From NCBI GenBank assembly GCA_024278135.1, contig JAJRTU010000137.1:1-45915 (forward strand): DNA of 45,915 bases, in the 5' to 3' direction. The notes below the pieces were generated by a model that made no database searches, was not told where the DNA came from, and worked only from the letters and a program-made list of their open reading frames with translations. Within the stretch, counting starts at the first letter, position 1, and each line of letters opens with the position of its first letter. The position numbers and the translations under genes were made by a program. The DNA is from Gammaproteobacteria bacterium. Lineage in GTDB: Bacteria; Pseudomonadota; Gammaproteobacteria; Eutrophobiales; Eutrophobiaceae. This document shows, piece by piece, positions 1 to 9,852 of the stretch.

Positions 1-1052
1 TATTCGTTTATCAATGGGTCGATCACCATGTCCAGCTGGCCCTGGAGAAATTCGTCGAGTTTGTACAAAGTCAGATTGATGCGATGGTCAGTCACCCGGC
101 CCTGGGGGAAATTATAGGTGCGAATTCTCTCTGAACGATCGCCTGAACCGACCAGGTTACGTCTGTTCTCGGCCATCTCCGCTGTTTGCCTGTCACGTTC
201 CGCATTCAACAATCTCGACTGCAACAGGGACATCGCCCGCGCCCGATTCTTGTGTTGCGAACGTTCATCCTGACATTCCACCACGATGCCGGTAGGCAAG
301 TGCGTCAGACGAATGGCGGAATCGGTCTTGTTGACATGCTGCCCGCCGGCGCCGGAGGCGCGATAGGTGTCAACACGAATATCGGCGGGATTGACAATGA
401 ATTCATTTATCTCTTCCACTTCCGGCAACACCGCCACCGTGCAGGCCGAAGTATGTATCCGTCCTTGCGACTCCGTTTCCGGCACCCTTTGTACCCGATG
501 TGCGCCGGATTCAAACTTCAGCCGTGAATAGGCGCCTTCACCCGCTATACGCATAATGATCTCTCTGTAACCATCAAGATCGCTTGCTGTGGCACTGAGT
601 ATTTCTATCGACCAGTGCCGCATCTCGGCATATTTACTGTACATGCGCATCAGATCGCCGGAAAACAGGGCAGCCTCTTCACCGCCCGTACCGGCCCGAA
701 TCTCCAGAAAAATATTGTTACTGTCATTGGGGTCTTTGGGCAACAGCAGTTTTTGTAACTCGACTTCCAGCAGGGCGTTTTCTTCCTCGGCCAGCTGTAA
801 TTCTTCCGTTGCCAGATCGCGCATTTCCCGGTCCGGGTCATGTTGCATTTCGAGCGCAGAGCGGGCCACCTCCAAATTGTTGCGGTAGCGCTTAAAACAC
901 TCGACCACCGGCGAGACCTCCGCCAGTTCCTTGTTGAATTCCCGAAATCGGTTTTGATCCGCGATGACTTCCGGATCAGACAACAAAGCATGTAACTCGA
1001 GCTGGCGCTCGGCGAGATTTTCCAGTTTGATTTGCAGCCTTTGTTTCATCAT
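1..1052 (-). CDS. prfA: Peptide chain release factor 1, 3' end cut by window edge
   Basis: RF1 reads UAA and UAG stop codons and triggers hydrolysis of peptidyl-tRNA. I translated the minus strand by hand because the track lists only shadow frames here. It begins [20 protein letters not shown] and contains [48 protein letters not shown] and [13 protein letters not shown]. The GGQ motif enters the peptidyl-transferase centre. The codon-recognition tripeptide, PAT in E. coli, is PET here, which still fits PxT. About 350 residues are visible and the frame is open to base 1, so only some 10 C-terminal residues are missing. Two adjacent ATGs (1052 and 1049) could start it. It lies about 50 bp downstream of hemA, the usual hemA-prfA arrangement. 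Confidence 0.95.
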   Translation of the reverse strand, partial: MMKQRLQIKLENLAERQLELHALLSDPEVIADQNRFREFNKELAEVSPVVECFKRYRNNLEVARSALEMQHDPDREMRDLATEELQLAEEENALLEVELQKLLLPKDPNDSNNIFLEIRAGTGGEEAALFSGDLMRMYSKYAEMRHWSIEILSATASDLDGYREIIMRIAGEGAYSRLKFESGAHRVQRVPETESQGRIHTSACTVAVLPEVEEINEFIVNPADIRVDTYRASGAGGQHVNKTDSAIRLTHLPTGIVVECQDERSQHKNRARAMSLLQSRLLNAERDRQTAEMAENRRNLVGSGDRSERIRTYNFPQGRVTDHRINLTLYKLDEFLQGQLDMVIDPLINE

Positions 1053-1102
1053 CACTAAGGAACCAGGGGGGAAACGGGGAAGTGTAGCGGAAATCGGGCC
1101 GG

Positions 1103-2383
1103 CTAATGGTCTTTTTTACCACCGTTCTTTTGGTCGTACAGATTGAATAACTCATGGCAGGCCTGAATAAGATCCTGACGACCTTCGGCACTCGCCTGAC
1201 GCAACTGGGAACTGGGCGAATGAATAAGTTTATTGGTCAGGCTGCGCGTTACCTGTTGCAGTATCTTCTCAGGGTCGCCCCCCTTTTTAAGTTTATCCAG
1301 GGCACGGGCCAGTTCCTCGGCCTGCAGATCACCGGCTCGTTGGCGCAGTGCACGAATGGTCGAAACAGCATCAAGTGAATTCAGCCAGGCCATGTACTGC
1401 AGCACTTGAGTTTCGATAATTTCCTCAGCCTGTTCGGCAGCCTTTTCGCGACTGCGCATATTTTCGTCTATCACTTCTTTCAGATCGTCGACGGTATACA
1501 GATAGACATCCGCCAGCTTCCCTGCCTCGGCCTCAATATCGCGCGGCACGGCAATATCAACGATAAATACCGGTCGATGCTTGCGTTTCTTAATGGCCGT
1601 TTCAATGGCGCCTTTGCCCAGAATAGGCAATGGGCTGGCGGTCGAGGAGATGATGATATCGGCTTCTTCAAGATGTTGGGGGATATCACTGAGCGTAATG
1701 GCATAGGCGGAAAACTCGGCTGCCAGCTGCTGCGATCGTTCGAGCGTGCGATTGGCGATGATCATACGCTTCAGCCCGTCGTTGTGCAGATGCCGGGCAA
1801 CGAGTTCAATAGTTTCCCCGGCACCGATTAACAGCGCCGTTTGCCTGGATAAATCGCTGAATATTTGCTGTGCCAGACGCACCGCCGCATAGGCCACCGA
1901 GACCGGATGGCTACCGATGGCCGTGTTGCTGCGCACCTGCTTCGCCACCATGAAGGAATGCTGAAACAGTTGTCCCAGCAGCTTGCCGATACTGCCGCTT
2001 TTCAGGGCCGCCCGATAAGCATCTTTCAACTGGCCCAGCACCTGTGGCTCGCCCAGTACCATGGAATCAAGTCCACTGGCGACGCGTAATATGTGTTTTA
2101 CAGCTTCAGCATCAGGATGGTTGTAAAGAAAGGGCTGTAAATCTGTCGGGGACAGGCCATGAAAATCGTGGAACCACTCCACCGCCTGTGGCCGATCGGC
2201 TTCGTTCAGGGAACAATATACCTCCGTTCGGTTACAGGTGGACAGTATCGCCGCCTCCCGAACACCCCGCAAATGCCGAAGATCATGTAAGGCATCAAGC
2301 AGAATATCCGCGCCAAATACCACCTTTTCCCGCACTTCCAGCGGTGCGGAGGCATGATTGAGTCCAAAAGCCAGCAATGTCAT
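1103..2383 (-). CDS. hemA: Glutamyl-tRNA reductase
   Basis: Catalyses the NADPH-dependent reduction of glutamyl-tRNA to glutamate-1-semialdehyde, the first committed step of C5 tetrapyrrole synthesis in the cytoplasm. The track ORF is 442 aa from 2431, but the family begins MTLLA.G.NH, so I start it at the internal Met ([15 protein letters not shown]), giving 426 aa. This puts the catalytic Cys in [10 protein letters not shown] at residue 50, as in E. coli. The NADPH-binding region ([17 protein letters not shown]) and the C-terminal dimerisation helices follow. The sequence before the chosen ATG has no clear ribosome-binding site. It is divergent from the TPR lipoprotein gene and upstream of prfA, matching the Pseudomonas layout. 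Confidence 0.96.
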   Translation of the reverse strand: MTLLAFGLNHASAPLEVREKVVFGADILLDALHDLRHLRGVREAAILSTCNRTEVYCSLNEADRPQAVEWFHDFHGLSPTDLQPFLYNHPDAEAVKHILRVASGLDSMVLGEPQVLGQLKDAYRAALKSGSIGKLLGQLFQHSFMVAKQVRSNTAIGSHPVSVAYAAVRLAQQIFSDLSRQTALLIGAGETIELVARHLHNDGLKRMIIANRTLERSQQLAAEFSAYAITLSDIPQHLEEADIIISSTASPLPILGKGAIETAIKKRKHRPVFIVDIAVPRDIEAEAGKLADVYLYTVDDLKEVIDENMRSREKAAEQAEEIIETQVLQYMAWLNSLDAVSTIRALRQRAGDLQAEELARALDKLKKGGDPEKILQQVTRSLTNKLIHSPSSQLRQASAEGRQDLIQACHELFNLYDQKNGGKKDH

Positions 2384-2614
2384 TGATTCTAAAATACTAT
2401 AATTTAAGGAAAAGTACTCTTGCGTTACCAAGTATAAACCGCTTAAATATCAAGTTCTTGCTAATTTATCCGCTAGTTATGGAGAAGTCCCACTTCAAAT
2501 CCGGCAAATTTACACGGTTTTATCATTAATTAATGGTACTCAGATCAATATTGGCGAGGAAATTATTAATAAATGGGACTGTCTATATAATAAAATAATG
2601 ACTATGGTTTCTAT

Positions 2615-4408
2615 ATGATGAATTTATATTCAGGTGGATCGGCACCCCGTCGCCTGCCGCTACGCTTTTGCCGCAGCGTCATGCTGCCCCTGCTGTTCAC
2701 GCTGCTCGCATCCTGCAGCAATGTCGCCGTCAAACAGCCTGAGCCTGCGCTTGTCAGCGACGCCGAAAAGCAGGCAACAGAAGACGATATTGTCCGGGTT
2801 GAGCCGGTTCGCCCCAAAATCCCCCTCAGCGAAGAAATCCTGTACAAGACGCTGCTGGCGGAATTTGCCGGCCAGCGTAATCGACTGGATGTTGCTGTTG
2901 AGAATTATGTCGATCTGGCGCGCATGACACGGGATCCGAAATATGTTGAGCGAGCCGCGCGAATTGCGATCTACGCCCGCAATTCGGAGGCGGCTGTAGA
3001 AGTCGCCCGCCTGTGGGTGGAACTGGATCCCCTGAACCCGGACGCACATCAGGTGCTGGCCGTCATGAATCTGCGCAAGGGCCAGATTGAAAAAGCCCTC
3101 GAACACCTTGAGATCATCCTGGATTATTCCCACGGCAAACTGGATCAGAAGTTATGGATGATCGCCAATATGCTGGGCCGGGAAAAAGACAGGGCGCTGG
3201 TGATGCAGGTAATGGAAAAACTGCTGGAGACACGCCGGCAGGATCCGGAGGCCGTATACGCTTTTGCCCATATCGCGGCCAGAACCGGTGAGCTGGAACG
3301 TGCGACTGAATTGCTGGAAGCCGCGCTGGAACTGGCCCCGGATAATGACAATGCCGCCATGAGTTATATCTCTATCCTGCAAAAACAGGGGCGTTTGAAT
3401 GACGCACTGCTGTGGGTGGAAAAAGAACTGCCTACACGCAAAGACAACGATTTCAATTTACGTTCGGCCTATGCTCGCCTGCTGACAGATGCAAAACGCT
3501 TTGACGACGCCCGCCGTCAGTTTGAAATCCTGTCGGTTCAGGCCCCCAATAACAGTGATATTCTATTTGCGCTGGGGCTTTTATATTTACAGTCCAACCG
3601 GCTTGACGATGCGAAAATTTACTTCGAGAGACTGGTGAACAATGATGTCCGCTCCGACGATGCCAACTACTACCTTGGCCGTATCGAAGAGGACCATAAT
3701 AACTATGAGCAGGCCGGGGTCTGGTACCAGAGCGTACAACGGGGAGAAAACTATTTTGATTCCCAGATTCGTTACGCTTTAATTCTGGCCAAACAGGGCA
3801 GAGTGGAAGCGGCCCGCTCGCACCTGCAGAAGATCTCGACGCAGGGCGAGGAACAGGCCTCCTTGCTGGTGCAGGCTGAAGGGGAACTGTTGACAGAAGA
3901 AAAGCGTTACGAGGAAGCGCTGGCCGTCTACGACGCTGCCATAGAAGGCAAGAAGTACAATGCTGATTTGCTTTATGCACGGGCCATGTTGGCGGAGAAA
4001 ATGAATCGGCTGGAATTGCTGGAACAGGATCTGCGACGCATCCTGGTGCAGGAACCGGATAATGTGCAGGCCCTGAATGCCCTTGGATACACGCTGGCCG
4101 ACACCACCAACCGGCATCAGGAAGCCTATGAATTGATCAAACGCGCAATGGATCTGAGTTCCGGTGATTTTTATATTCTCGACAGCATGGGCTGGGTCCT
4201 GTACCGCCTGGGGCGACACGACGAAGCCATTGAGTACCTGGAAAAAGCCATGTCCCTGCGCAGGGATCCGGAGATTGCTGCACATCTCGGCGAAGTGCTG
4301 TGGGTGAAAGGGGACAGGGATGCGGCAAAAAAGGTTTGGGAAACCGCTTTGCAGGAAACGCCTGAAGATCGCCGCCTGCTCGACGTTATCAAGCGTTTCG
4401 ACTACTAA
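2615..4408 (+). CDS. Tetratricopeptide-repeat lipoprotein upstream of lolB
   Basis: A 597-aa protein whose N-terminus carries basic residues, a hydrophobic stretch and a lipobox (LLASC, Cys34), so it is probably a lipidated envelope protein. Nearly all of the rest (from about residue 60) consists of TPR-like helical pairs; typical pieces are ALGLLYLQSNRLDDAKIYFERL, ALNALGYTLAD and ILDSMGWVLYRLGRHDEAIEYLEKA. TPR arrays hold protein partners, so a scaffold or assembly role is likely, but the partner cannot be read from sequence. The position between hemA and lolB is the same as for the Pseudomonas TPR protein PA4667. Two adjacent ATGs start it. A TATAAT at 2586-2591 could be its -10 box, but no good -35 is visible. 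Confidence 0.88.
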   Translation: MMNLYSGGSAPRRLPLRFCRSVMLPLLFTLLASCSNVAVKQPEPALVSDAEKQATEDDIVRVEPVRPKIPLSEEILYKTLLAEFAGQRNRLDVAVENYVDLARMTRDPKYVERAARIAIYARNSEAAVEVARLWVELDPLNPDAHQVLAVMNLRKGQIEKALEHLEIILDYSHGKLDQKLWMIANMLGREKDRALVMQVMEKLLETRRQDPEAVYAFAHIAARTGELERATELLEAALELAPDNDNAAMSYISILQKQGRLNDALLWVEKELPTRKDNDFNLRSAYARLLTDAKRFDDARRQFEILSVQAPNNSDILFALGLLYLQSNRLDDAKIYFERLVNNDVRSDDANYYLGRIEEDHNNYEQAGVWYQSVQRGENYFDSQIRYALILAKQGRVEAARSHLQKISTQGEEQASLLVQAEGELLTEEKRYEEALAVYDAAIEGKKYNADLLYARAMLAEKMNRLELLEQDLRRILVQEPDNVQALNALGYTLADTTNRHQEAYELIKRAMDLSSGDFYILDSMGWVLYRLGRHDEAIEYLEKAMSLRRDPEIAAHLGEVLWVKGDRDAAKKVWETALQETPEDRRLLDVIKRFDY

Positions 4409-4449
4409 AACAACAAGGCCTCAGGCCATAGGCGCTTTGCCACTTTCTC

Positions 4450-5166
4450 GTGTTATTCATCCAGCGTGAAAAATATTTGGCCGGGGAAAGTCATTTTACT
4501 CCGGGGACCATCACCGCACTGACCGGCTGTTGCGTATCGCGTTCTGTTCCTGAAAAATGGCGTCATGGTCTTATCCAGCTGATTTCGTACCTGCTGTTAA
4601 TGGTCTTTAGCGGTTGCGCCGTGCAGCAGCGCTCCTCAGACGCAGCCCTGTCCCTTGCCTGGGAAGAAAACAGCGCAAAGCTGGCGAAGATCCACAACTG
4701 GCACCTGAAGGGCCGGATCGCCATGCAAGTGGAAAAGGAAAGCGCCAGTGCCAGCCTGAGTTGGCAACAAAACGGACAGGATTATATTATCAGGATAATC
4801 GCTCCTTTTGGCCGCGGTACACTTGAATTAACAGGAAATCGTGACGGTGTGACCATGCGCGATGCCAAAAACCAGGTCGTCCACGCTGCAAACCCTGAGG
4901 TGCTGTTGCAGGCTCGCCTGGGTTGGCAGGTGCCACTGAGCGGTCTGTATTACTGGATAAGGGGCTTGCCGGAACCGGCTGTCGAGATAAAAACCATGAT
5001 ACTGGATGAGCAAGCCCGGATAAACGAACTGTCGCAGGCCGGCTGGCAAATCAGCTATGGGCGCTACATGCAGGCGGGCGAATTGAGTTTGCCCAAAAAA
5101 CTGGTGCTGCAGAATCAAAAATTGAAAATTAAACTGGTCATCAAGCGATGGGATCTGTCCCTGTGA
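4450..5166 (+). CDS. lolB: Outer-membrane lipoprotein insertion factor LolB
   Basis: LolB receives lipoproteins from periplasmic LolA and inserts them in the outer membrane. The mature part aligns by eye with E. coli LolB: W.L.GR.A (WHLKGRIAMQ), LSWQQNGQDYIIRI, APFGRGTLELTGN, PLSGLYYWIRGLP and a C-terminal KLKIKLVIKRWDL. A hydrophobic segment ending in a lipobox (VFSGC, Cys56) precedes it. Starting at the GTG at 4450, 55 residues lie before the Cys, which is long for a lipoprotein signal. A TTG at 4477 is the only other ordinary in-frame start before the hydrophobic segment, so the true start is uncertain. Its stop overlaps the possible GTG start of ispE, the conserved lolB-ispE pair. Confidence 0.92.
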   Translation: MLFIQREKYLAGESHFTPGTITALTGCCVSRSVPEKWRHGLIQLISYLLLMVFSGCAVQQRSSDAALSLAWEENSAKLAKIHNWHLKGRIAMQVEKESASASLSWQQNGQDYIIRIIAPFGRGTLELTGNRDGVTMRDAKNQVVHAANPEVLLQARLGWQVPLSGLYYWIRGLPEPAVEIKTMILDEQARINELSQAGWQISYGRYMQAGELSLPKKLVLQNQKLKIKLVIKRWDLSL

Positions 5167-5996
5167 GCTGGCCGGCACCGGCCAAGATAAACCTGTTTTT
5201 ACACGTCGTTGGACGCCGTGAGGACGGATATCATCTGTTGCAGACGGCGTTCCAGTTTCTGGATATTGCCGATGAACTGGAATTCAGTTTGCGCAAGGAC
5301 ATGCAGATACGCCGCCAGGCCAATTATCACCATATCCTGCAGGAAGCCGATCTGGTGGTACGGGCGGCGGCCATGCTGCGTGAACAGGTCGGGACGCCTT
5401 TCGGCGTGGACATCCGTATAAACAAGCGCTTGCCGATGGGTGGCGGCCTGGGTGGCGGCAGCTCCGATGCGGCAACGACGCTGGTGGCCCTGAACAGTCT
5501 CCTGCGACTCAATTTATCAGTGGACGAGCTGGCCGGTATTGGCCTGAAGCTGGGGGCCGACGTACCGGTATTTATCCGCTGTCACTCCGCCTGGGCCGAA
5601 GGTGTGGGAGAGATACTGACCGTTATTACTCCGCCGGAAGACTGGTATCTGGTGGTAGTACCGGATTGTCAGGTGGCGACAGCCGACATTTTTAATTCAG
5701 CCGATTTGACACGTAATACGCCTGCAATCACAATACGCGACTTTCTGGCAGGAGCTGGCCATAATGACTGTGAAAAGGTGGTTCGCCAGCGCTATCCTGA
5801 AATCGCCGAGGTACTCGACTGGCTGGGTCGGCGATATGAGACAAGAATGACCGGGACCGGCGCCTGCCTTTTTGCCCGGTTTACCACGCAGGAGCAGGCG
5901 AATGATGCAGCATCTACCTTGCCGGATTCGTGGCAACGCTTTGTAGCACGAGGGCTTAACCAGTCTCCCCTGGCGGCAAGATTGAGCCGGGAGTAA
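5163..5996 (+). CDS. ispE: 4-diphosphocytidyl-2-C-methyl-D-erythritol kinase
   Basis: GHMP kinase that phosphorylates CDP-ME in the non-mevalonate isoprenoid pathway. The N-terminus PAPAKINLFLHVVGRREDGYHLLQT and the glycine-rich ATP loop PMGGGLGGGSSDAATTL are diagnostic, and GADVPVF holds the conserved catalytic-region Asp. The C-terminal GHMP motif MTGTGACLFARF is present. I chose the GTG at 5163, which overlaps the lolB stop by 4 bp (GTGA) and gives 277 aa. The ATG at 5148 (282 aa, the track ORF) is a fair alternative. The gene sits in the conserved order lolB-ispE-tRNA-Gln-prs. Confidence 0.95.
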   Translation: MSWPAPAKINLFLHVVGRREDGYHLLQTAFQFLDIADELEFSLRKDMQIRRQANYHHILQEADLVVRAAAMLREQVGTPFGVDIRINKRLPMGGGLGGGSSDAATTLVALNSLLRLNLSVDELAGIGLKLGADVPVFIRCHSAWAEGVGEILTVITPPEDWYLVVVPDCQVATADIFNSADLTRNTPAITIRDFLAGAGHNDCEKVVRQRYPEIAEVLDWLGRRYETRMTGTGACLFARFTTQEQANDAASTLPDSWQRFVARGLNQSPLAARLSRE

Positions 5997-6092
5997 ATCA
6001 GCACCGGCAAAGGACGAACGGCAGGAAGCCCGGAATAATACCGACACAGGCGGATTACAGGAGGAGAGCCGGACAGGCGTGGGAAGAATTTT

Positions 6093-6169
6093 TGGGGTGT
6101 AGCCAAGCTGGTTAAGGCACGGGGTTTTGATCCCCGGATTCCCAGGTTCGAGTCCTGGCACCCCAGCCA
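6093..6169 (+). tRNA. tRNA-Gln (anticodon TTG)
   Basis: A full cloverleaf can be drawn. The 7-bp acceptor TGGGGTG pairs with CACCCCA, the anticodon stem CGGGG/CCCCG encloses the loop TTTTGAT with anticodon TTG, and the T arm is CCCAGGTTCGAGTCCTGG. The U1-A72 pair is typical of bacterial tRNA-Gln. The discriminator base is G and the CCA end is encoded. A tRNA-Gln between ispE and prs is a conserved gammaproteobacterial arrangement, and the window's glnS encodes the cognate synthetase. Confidence 0.97.
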
Positions 6170-6195
6170 ATGCACAAACAGAGGCATAATTTACG

Positions 6196-7149
6196 ATGTC
6201 ATTAGCGAATGTAATGCTCTTTTCCGGCAACGCCAATCCAAAGCTGGCTTTGGAGATTGCGGTTTATCTGAATTTGCCCATGGGAAAGATGACAGTCGGC
6301 AGTTTCAGTGATGGTGAAGTGATGGCTGAAATTGCAGAAAATGTACGTGGTCGCGATGTCTTTATTCTGCAATCACTCTGCGCACCGACCAATGACAACC
6401 TGATGGAGCTATTGGTCGTTGTCGATGCCTTGCGTCGCGCCTCCGCTGCACGAATTACCGCTATCGTGCCTTATATGGGATATGCACGTCAGGATCGCAG
6501 GCCCCGATCCGCCAGAGTACCGATCACGGCCAAGGTCGTGGCAAATATGTTTGCCTCGGTAAACATTGACAGAGTGTTGACGGTGGATTTACATGCGGAT
6601 CAGATCCAGGGCTTTTTTGAGATGCCGCTGGATAATGTCTATGCCTCGCCGGTGCTGTTGGGTGATGTCTGGAAACACAAATATCCTGATCAAATGGTGG
6701 TATCGCCGGATGTGGGTGGCGTGGTCAGAGCCCGGGCACTGGCAAAACGACTGGATGATACGGATCTGGCCATTATTGATAAACGTCGTCCCAACCCGAA
6801 TGAATCGGAAGTAATGAATATTATTGGTGATGTTGACGGCAGAACCTGTGTCATTATTGATGATCTGGTGGATACCGCCGGAACGCTGTGTAATGCGGCG
6901 GCGGCCCTGAAAAAATTTGGTGCGATTAAAGTGGTAGCCTACTGTACTCACCCGGTTTTATCAGGCAAGGCGATAGAGAACATTGATGCCTCAGTACTGG
7001 ATGAGCTGGTTGTCACCGATACCATCCCTCTGAGCGAGGAAGCCGCCGCCTGTGATCGTATTCGGCAGTTGAGCGTAGCGGCGATGTTGGCCGAGAGTGT
7101 CCGTCGGATTTCAGAGGGTGAGTCACTCAGCTCGATGTTTATCGATTGA
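6196..7149 (+). CDS. prs: Ribose-phosphate pyrophosphokinase (PRPP synthetase)
   Basis: Makes PRPP from ribose-5-phosphate and ATP for purine, pyrimidine, His, Trp and NAD synthesis. At 317 aa it is the normal length. Visible motifs are [10 protein letters not shown], the FSDGE ligand region, [23 protein letters not shown] for ATP/metal binding, and the PRPP-binding loop [12 protein letters not shown]. It starts 26 bp after tRNA-Gln and probably shares its upstream transcription. A long stem-loop lies between it and rplY. The window's rpiA supplies ribose-5-phosphate, its substrate. Confidence 0.97.
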   Translation: MSLANVMLFSGNANPKLALEIAVYLNLPMGKMTVGSFSDGEVMAEIAENVRGRDVFILQSLCAPTNDNLMELLVVVDALRRASAARITAIVPYMGYARQDRRPRSARVPITAKVVANMFASVNIDRVLTVDLHADQIQGFFEMPLDNVYASPVLLGDVWKHKYPDQMVVSPDVGGVVRARALAKRLDDTDLAIIDKRRPNPNESEVMNIIGDVDGRTCVIIDDLVDTAGTLCNAAAALKKFGAIKVVAYCTHPVLSGKAIENIDASVLDELVVTDTIPLSEEAAACDRIRQLSVAAMLAESVRRISEGESLSSMFID

Positions 7150-7214
7150 TCGCACCGCCCCGGGCCACTTACGGTCAGCGTTTTGCGGATGAGATACCCG
7201 TAACAAATAGCAGT

Positions 7215-7256
7215 TAGCGGCAAGCAGCAAGAACCGGACCCTGCTGTTTGCCGCTA
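7215..7256 (+). terminator. 15-bp stem-loop between prs and rplY
   Basis: The arms TAGCGGCAAGCAGCA and TGCTGTTTGCCGCTA are complementary over 15 bp with one G-U wobble, around a 12-nt loop. Only a short T run follows (TTTAC), so it is not a textbook intrinsic terminator. It could be a terminator, an attenuator or an RNA-stabilising hairpin between prs and rplY. Confidence 0.5.
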
Positions 7257-7281
7257 TTTACTAGCAGCAACAATAAAGGTG

Positions 7282-7303
7282 CTTTATCTGGTCGCGGATA
7301 AAG
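7282..7303 (+). promoter_or_regulatory. Perfect 7-bp inverted repeat in the rplY leader
   Basis: CTTTATC and GATAAAG are perfect complements separated by 8 bases, ending about 30 bases before the rplY start codon. The ribosome-binding site AGGAG lies just downstream of the repeat. It could be an operator or an mRNA structure tuning L25 synthesis; the sequence alone does not decide. Confidence 0.3.
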
Positions 7304-7334
7304 TATATCAAGTCAATAAACTCAGGAGTTTACA

Positions 7335-8015
7335 ATGCAAACATTTGAACTAAATGCAGAGCCGCGTGAGAGCGTGGGGAAAGGTGCGAGCCGCCGCCTG
7401 CGTAAAACCGGGAAGGTTCCCGGTATTGTGTATGGCACGAAAAAGGACGCGGTGATGATATCGCTGGATCAGAATAGTCTCGGACATCAGCTTGATAATG
7501 AAGCGTTTTACTCACACATTCTGACATTGAATGTGGGTGATAACAGTGATCAAGTGGTGCTGAAGGACTTACAAAGACATCCATACAAGAGGCTGATTCT
7601 ACACATTGATTTTCAACGTGTTGATGCAAATGAAGCAATCACCATGCGTGTGCCCCTGCACTTCATTAACGAGACGAACTGTGTTGGTGTTAAAACCGAT
7701 GGTGGTGTGATCAGCCACGTGATGACGGACCTGGAAATATCCTGTTTGCCGGAGAACCTGCCGGAATTTATCGACGTGGATCTGGCCGAAGTGGCGCTGG
7801 GTGAAACCGTTCATCTGTCTGATCTGGAACTGCCGGAAGGTGTCGAGATTTATGCCTTAAGCCATGGTGGAGACGAAACACGACCCGTCGCTGCTGTCCA
7901 TTTACCACGGGCTGAAGAACAGGATCTGGATGCTGTTGACATGGAAGAAGGCGGTGAGGCGGCGGATGTGATCGACGCGGCCGGAACCGAAGATGGCGCC
8001 AGCGAAGAAGATTAG
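7335..8015 (+). CDS. rplY: 50S ribosomal protein L25 (Ctc/TL5 form)
   Basis: L25 binds 5S rRNA in the large subunit. The N-terminal L25 domain (about residues 1-93) shows ELNAEPRESVGKGASRRLRKTGKVPGIVYG and HIDFQRVDANEAITMRVP. A C-terminal TL5-type beta domain follows (about 100-190: LEISCLPENLPEFIDVDL, LSDLELPEGV), then an acidic tail rich in Glu and Asp. The two-domain form of 226 aa is the long version found in many bacteria, unlike the 94-aa E. coli protein. A clear AGGAG lies 9 bases before the ATG. It is the usual neighbour of prs and pth. Confidence 0.96.
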   Translation: MQTFELNAEPRESVGKGASRRLRKTGKVPGIVYGTKKDAVMISLDQNSLGHQLDNEAFYSHILTLNVGDNSDQVVLKDLQRHPYKRLILHIDFQRVDANEAITMRVPLHFINETNCVGVKTDGGVISHVMTDLEISCLPENLPEFIDVDLAEVALGETVHLSDLELPEGVEIYALSHGGDETRPVAAVHLPRAEEQDLDAVDMEEGGEAADVIDAAGTEDGASEED

Positions 8016-8039
8016 TCCATGTGGTAGAGCCTGGCTTCA

Positions 8040-8615
8040 GTGATCAAGCTTATCGTCGGCCTGGGTAACCCCGGCCCGGAACATACTAAAACCCGGCATA
8101 ACGCCGGGTTTTGGTTTGTAGACAGACTGGCCTCTACACTCGGCGGCCGGTTTTCCCCGGAGTCCAGGTTCCACGGCGAAACCGCCCGCATTGCCAACGC
8201 CGATGTGGATTGCCGCCTGCTGAAGCCGGCCACTTTTATGAATCAGAGTGGGCGGGCAGTACAGGCAATGCTGGATTATTTCAGGATCAACGGCGATGAA
8301 ATGCTGGTGGCCCATGACGAAATTGATCTTGATGCCGGTATTGTTCGTCTTAAACAGGGCGGCGGCCACGGTGGTCATAATGGCCTGCGGGATATTATCA
8401 GCCGAACCGGCACAAAAGACTTTCTGCGCTTGCGTATCGGTGTAGGGCACCCCGGCCAACGGGATTCCGTGACACCCCACGTATTGGGGCGACCGGGCAG
8501 TAAAGAGCAAGAAGTGATTGATGCGGCCATTGATAATGCACTGTCAAGCCTGCCTCTTGTGTTCAAAGGCGATATACAAAAAGCCATCAGCGAATTACAC
8601 GCAGGCAATAAGTGA
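8040..8615 (+). CDS. pth: Peptidyl-tRNA hydrolase
   Basis: Releases peptides from peptidyl-tRNAs dropped by stalled ribosomes, recycling the tRNA. At 191 aa it matches the family. The catalytic residues can be seen: Asn10 and His20 in GLGNPGPEHTKTRHNAGFW, and the Asp in VAHDEIDLDAG. GGGHGGHNGLRDI and LRIGVGHPG are conserved as well. Translation starts at a GTG giving MIKLIVGLGNPG, exactly where the family begins. It follows rplY by 24 bp and precedes ychF, as in most gammaproteobacteria. Confidence 0.97.
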   Translation: MIKLIVGLGNPGPEHTKTRHNAGFWFVDRLASTLGGRFSPESRFHGETARIANADVDCRLLKPATFMNQSGRAVQAMLDYFRINGDEMLVAHDEIDLDAGIVRLKQGGGHGGHNGLRDIISRTGTKDFLRLRIGVGHPGQRDSVTPHVLGRPGSKEQEVIDAAIDNALSSLPLVFKGDIQKAISELHAGNK

Positions 8616-8684
8616 ACCGGGTTTCGGACCGGACTCTTTTCTCCAATACCAGTATCTATTGACCTCGGATTTTGAACAAATATT

Positions 8685-9776
8685 ATGGGATTTAAATGTG
8701 GCATCGTCGGCCTGCCGAATGTAGGTAAATCAACCTTGTTTAATGCATTGACCAATTCCGGTATCGGCGCGGAGAACTACCCTTTTTGTACCATCGACCC
8801 GAATGTCGGCGTGGTGCCGGTACCCGATCCCCGATTACAACAAATCAACAGCATTGTTGATACCAAACAGGTGATTCCAACCCACATGGAATTTGTTGAT
8901 ATTGCCGGTCTGGTGGAAGGGGCGTCCAAAGGTGAGGGGCTGGGCAATAAATTTCTCGCCCATATTCGGGAAACCCATGCCATCGCCCAGGTCATTCGCT
9001 GTTTCGATGATGATAATATTGTCCATGTTGCAGGCAAAGTTGACCCGCTGTCGGATATCGACATCATTAATACTGAATTATGTCTGGCCGATCAGGAAAC
9101 GCTGGATCGGGCCATGCAAAAAGCACTCAAGCTGGCACGAAGTGGAGACAAGGAGGCCAGGACAAATCAGGCCTTGCTGGAACTTGCACTGGCGCATATC
9201 GACACGGGGAAACCGATCCGTTCTCTTGAGCTTGAGCGAGAGGACAGATTAGCGCTAAAGACCTTTCATCTGCTCACTGACAAGCCGACCCTGTATATCG
9301 CCAATGTCGAGGAAGAAGGCCTGCGCGATAATCGCTGGTTGGGCGAGCTGGAAAAGTTGGCTGCGGCTGAAGGTTCACTGGTCATCCCTGTTTGCGCGGC
9401 CATTGAAGCTGAAATTGCCGAACTCGACGAGGCCGACAAGCAGGACTTTCTTGGCGATCTTGGACTGGAAGAACCCGGCTTGAATCGTATTATCCGTGTC
9501 GGCTACGAGCTGCTGGGCCTGCAAACCTTTTTCACCGCCGGACCGAAGGAGATACGCGCCTGGACCATCCATAAAGGCGATACAGCGCCGGTCGCGGCGG
9601 GTGCCATCCATACGGATTTTGAACATGGCTTCATTCGGGCCGAGGTGATCGCTTTTGATGACTTTATTGCCTGCCAGGGTGAACAGGGCGCGAAGGATGC
9701 AGGGAAGTGGCGTCTGGAAGGCAAGGATTATATCGTCAATGACGGCGATTTGATGCTGTTCAGGTTTAACGTCTAG
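8685..9776 (+). CDS. ychF: Obg-family P-loop ATPase YchF
   Basis: A ribosome-associated member of the Obg/TRAFAC family that hydrolyses ATP rather than GTP and is linked to translation and oxidative stress. At 363 aa it has normal length. The P loop is GLPNVGKST near residue 8, the switch region includes [22 protein letters not shown], and the NKxD specificity motif is replaced by NVEE, the hallmark of YchF ATP preference. The C-terminal TGS domain is seen at [19 protein letters not shown] and the terminal motif [19 protein letters not shown]. The pth-ychF pair is conserved. Confidence 0.97.
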   Translation: MGFKCGIVGLPNVGKSTLFNALTNSGIGAENYPFCTIDPNVGVVPVPDPRLQQINSIVDTKQVIPTHMEFVDIAGLVEGASKGEGLGNKFLAHIRETHAIAQVIRCFDDDNIVHVAGKVDPLSDIDIINTELCLADQETLDRAMQKALKLARSGDKEARTNQALLELALAHIDTGKPIRSLELEREDRLALKTFHLLTDKPTLYIANVEEEGLRDNRWLGELEKLAAAEGSLVIPVCAAIEAEIAELDEADKQDFLGDLGLEEPGLNRIIRVGYELLGLQTFFTAGPKEIRAWTIHKGDTAPVAAGAIHTDFEHGFIRAEVIAFDDFIACQGEQGAKDAGKWRLEGKDYIVNDGDLMLFRFNV

Positions 9777-9852
9777 TCATCAGAAAATATTCCGGTCCGA
9801 AAAGGGCGCTTTAGACATGTTGCTTGCGCCTGACACCAAGTAGAATCAAGCG

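Noticed and set aside
3453-4285. Long minus-strand ORFs (175 and 168 aa) inside the TPR gene
   Set aside because: They are antisense shadows of a clearly coding gene; their products are low-complexity Pro/Ser/Arg or His/Gln mixtures with no domain signs.
5697-6236. A minus-strand 179-aa ORF spanning the ispE end and tRNA-Gln
   Set aside because: It runs antisense through ispE and the tRNA. Its piece PGLEPGNPGIKTP is the well-known spurious translation of a tRNA gene.
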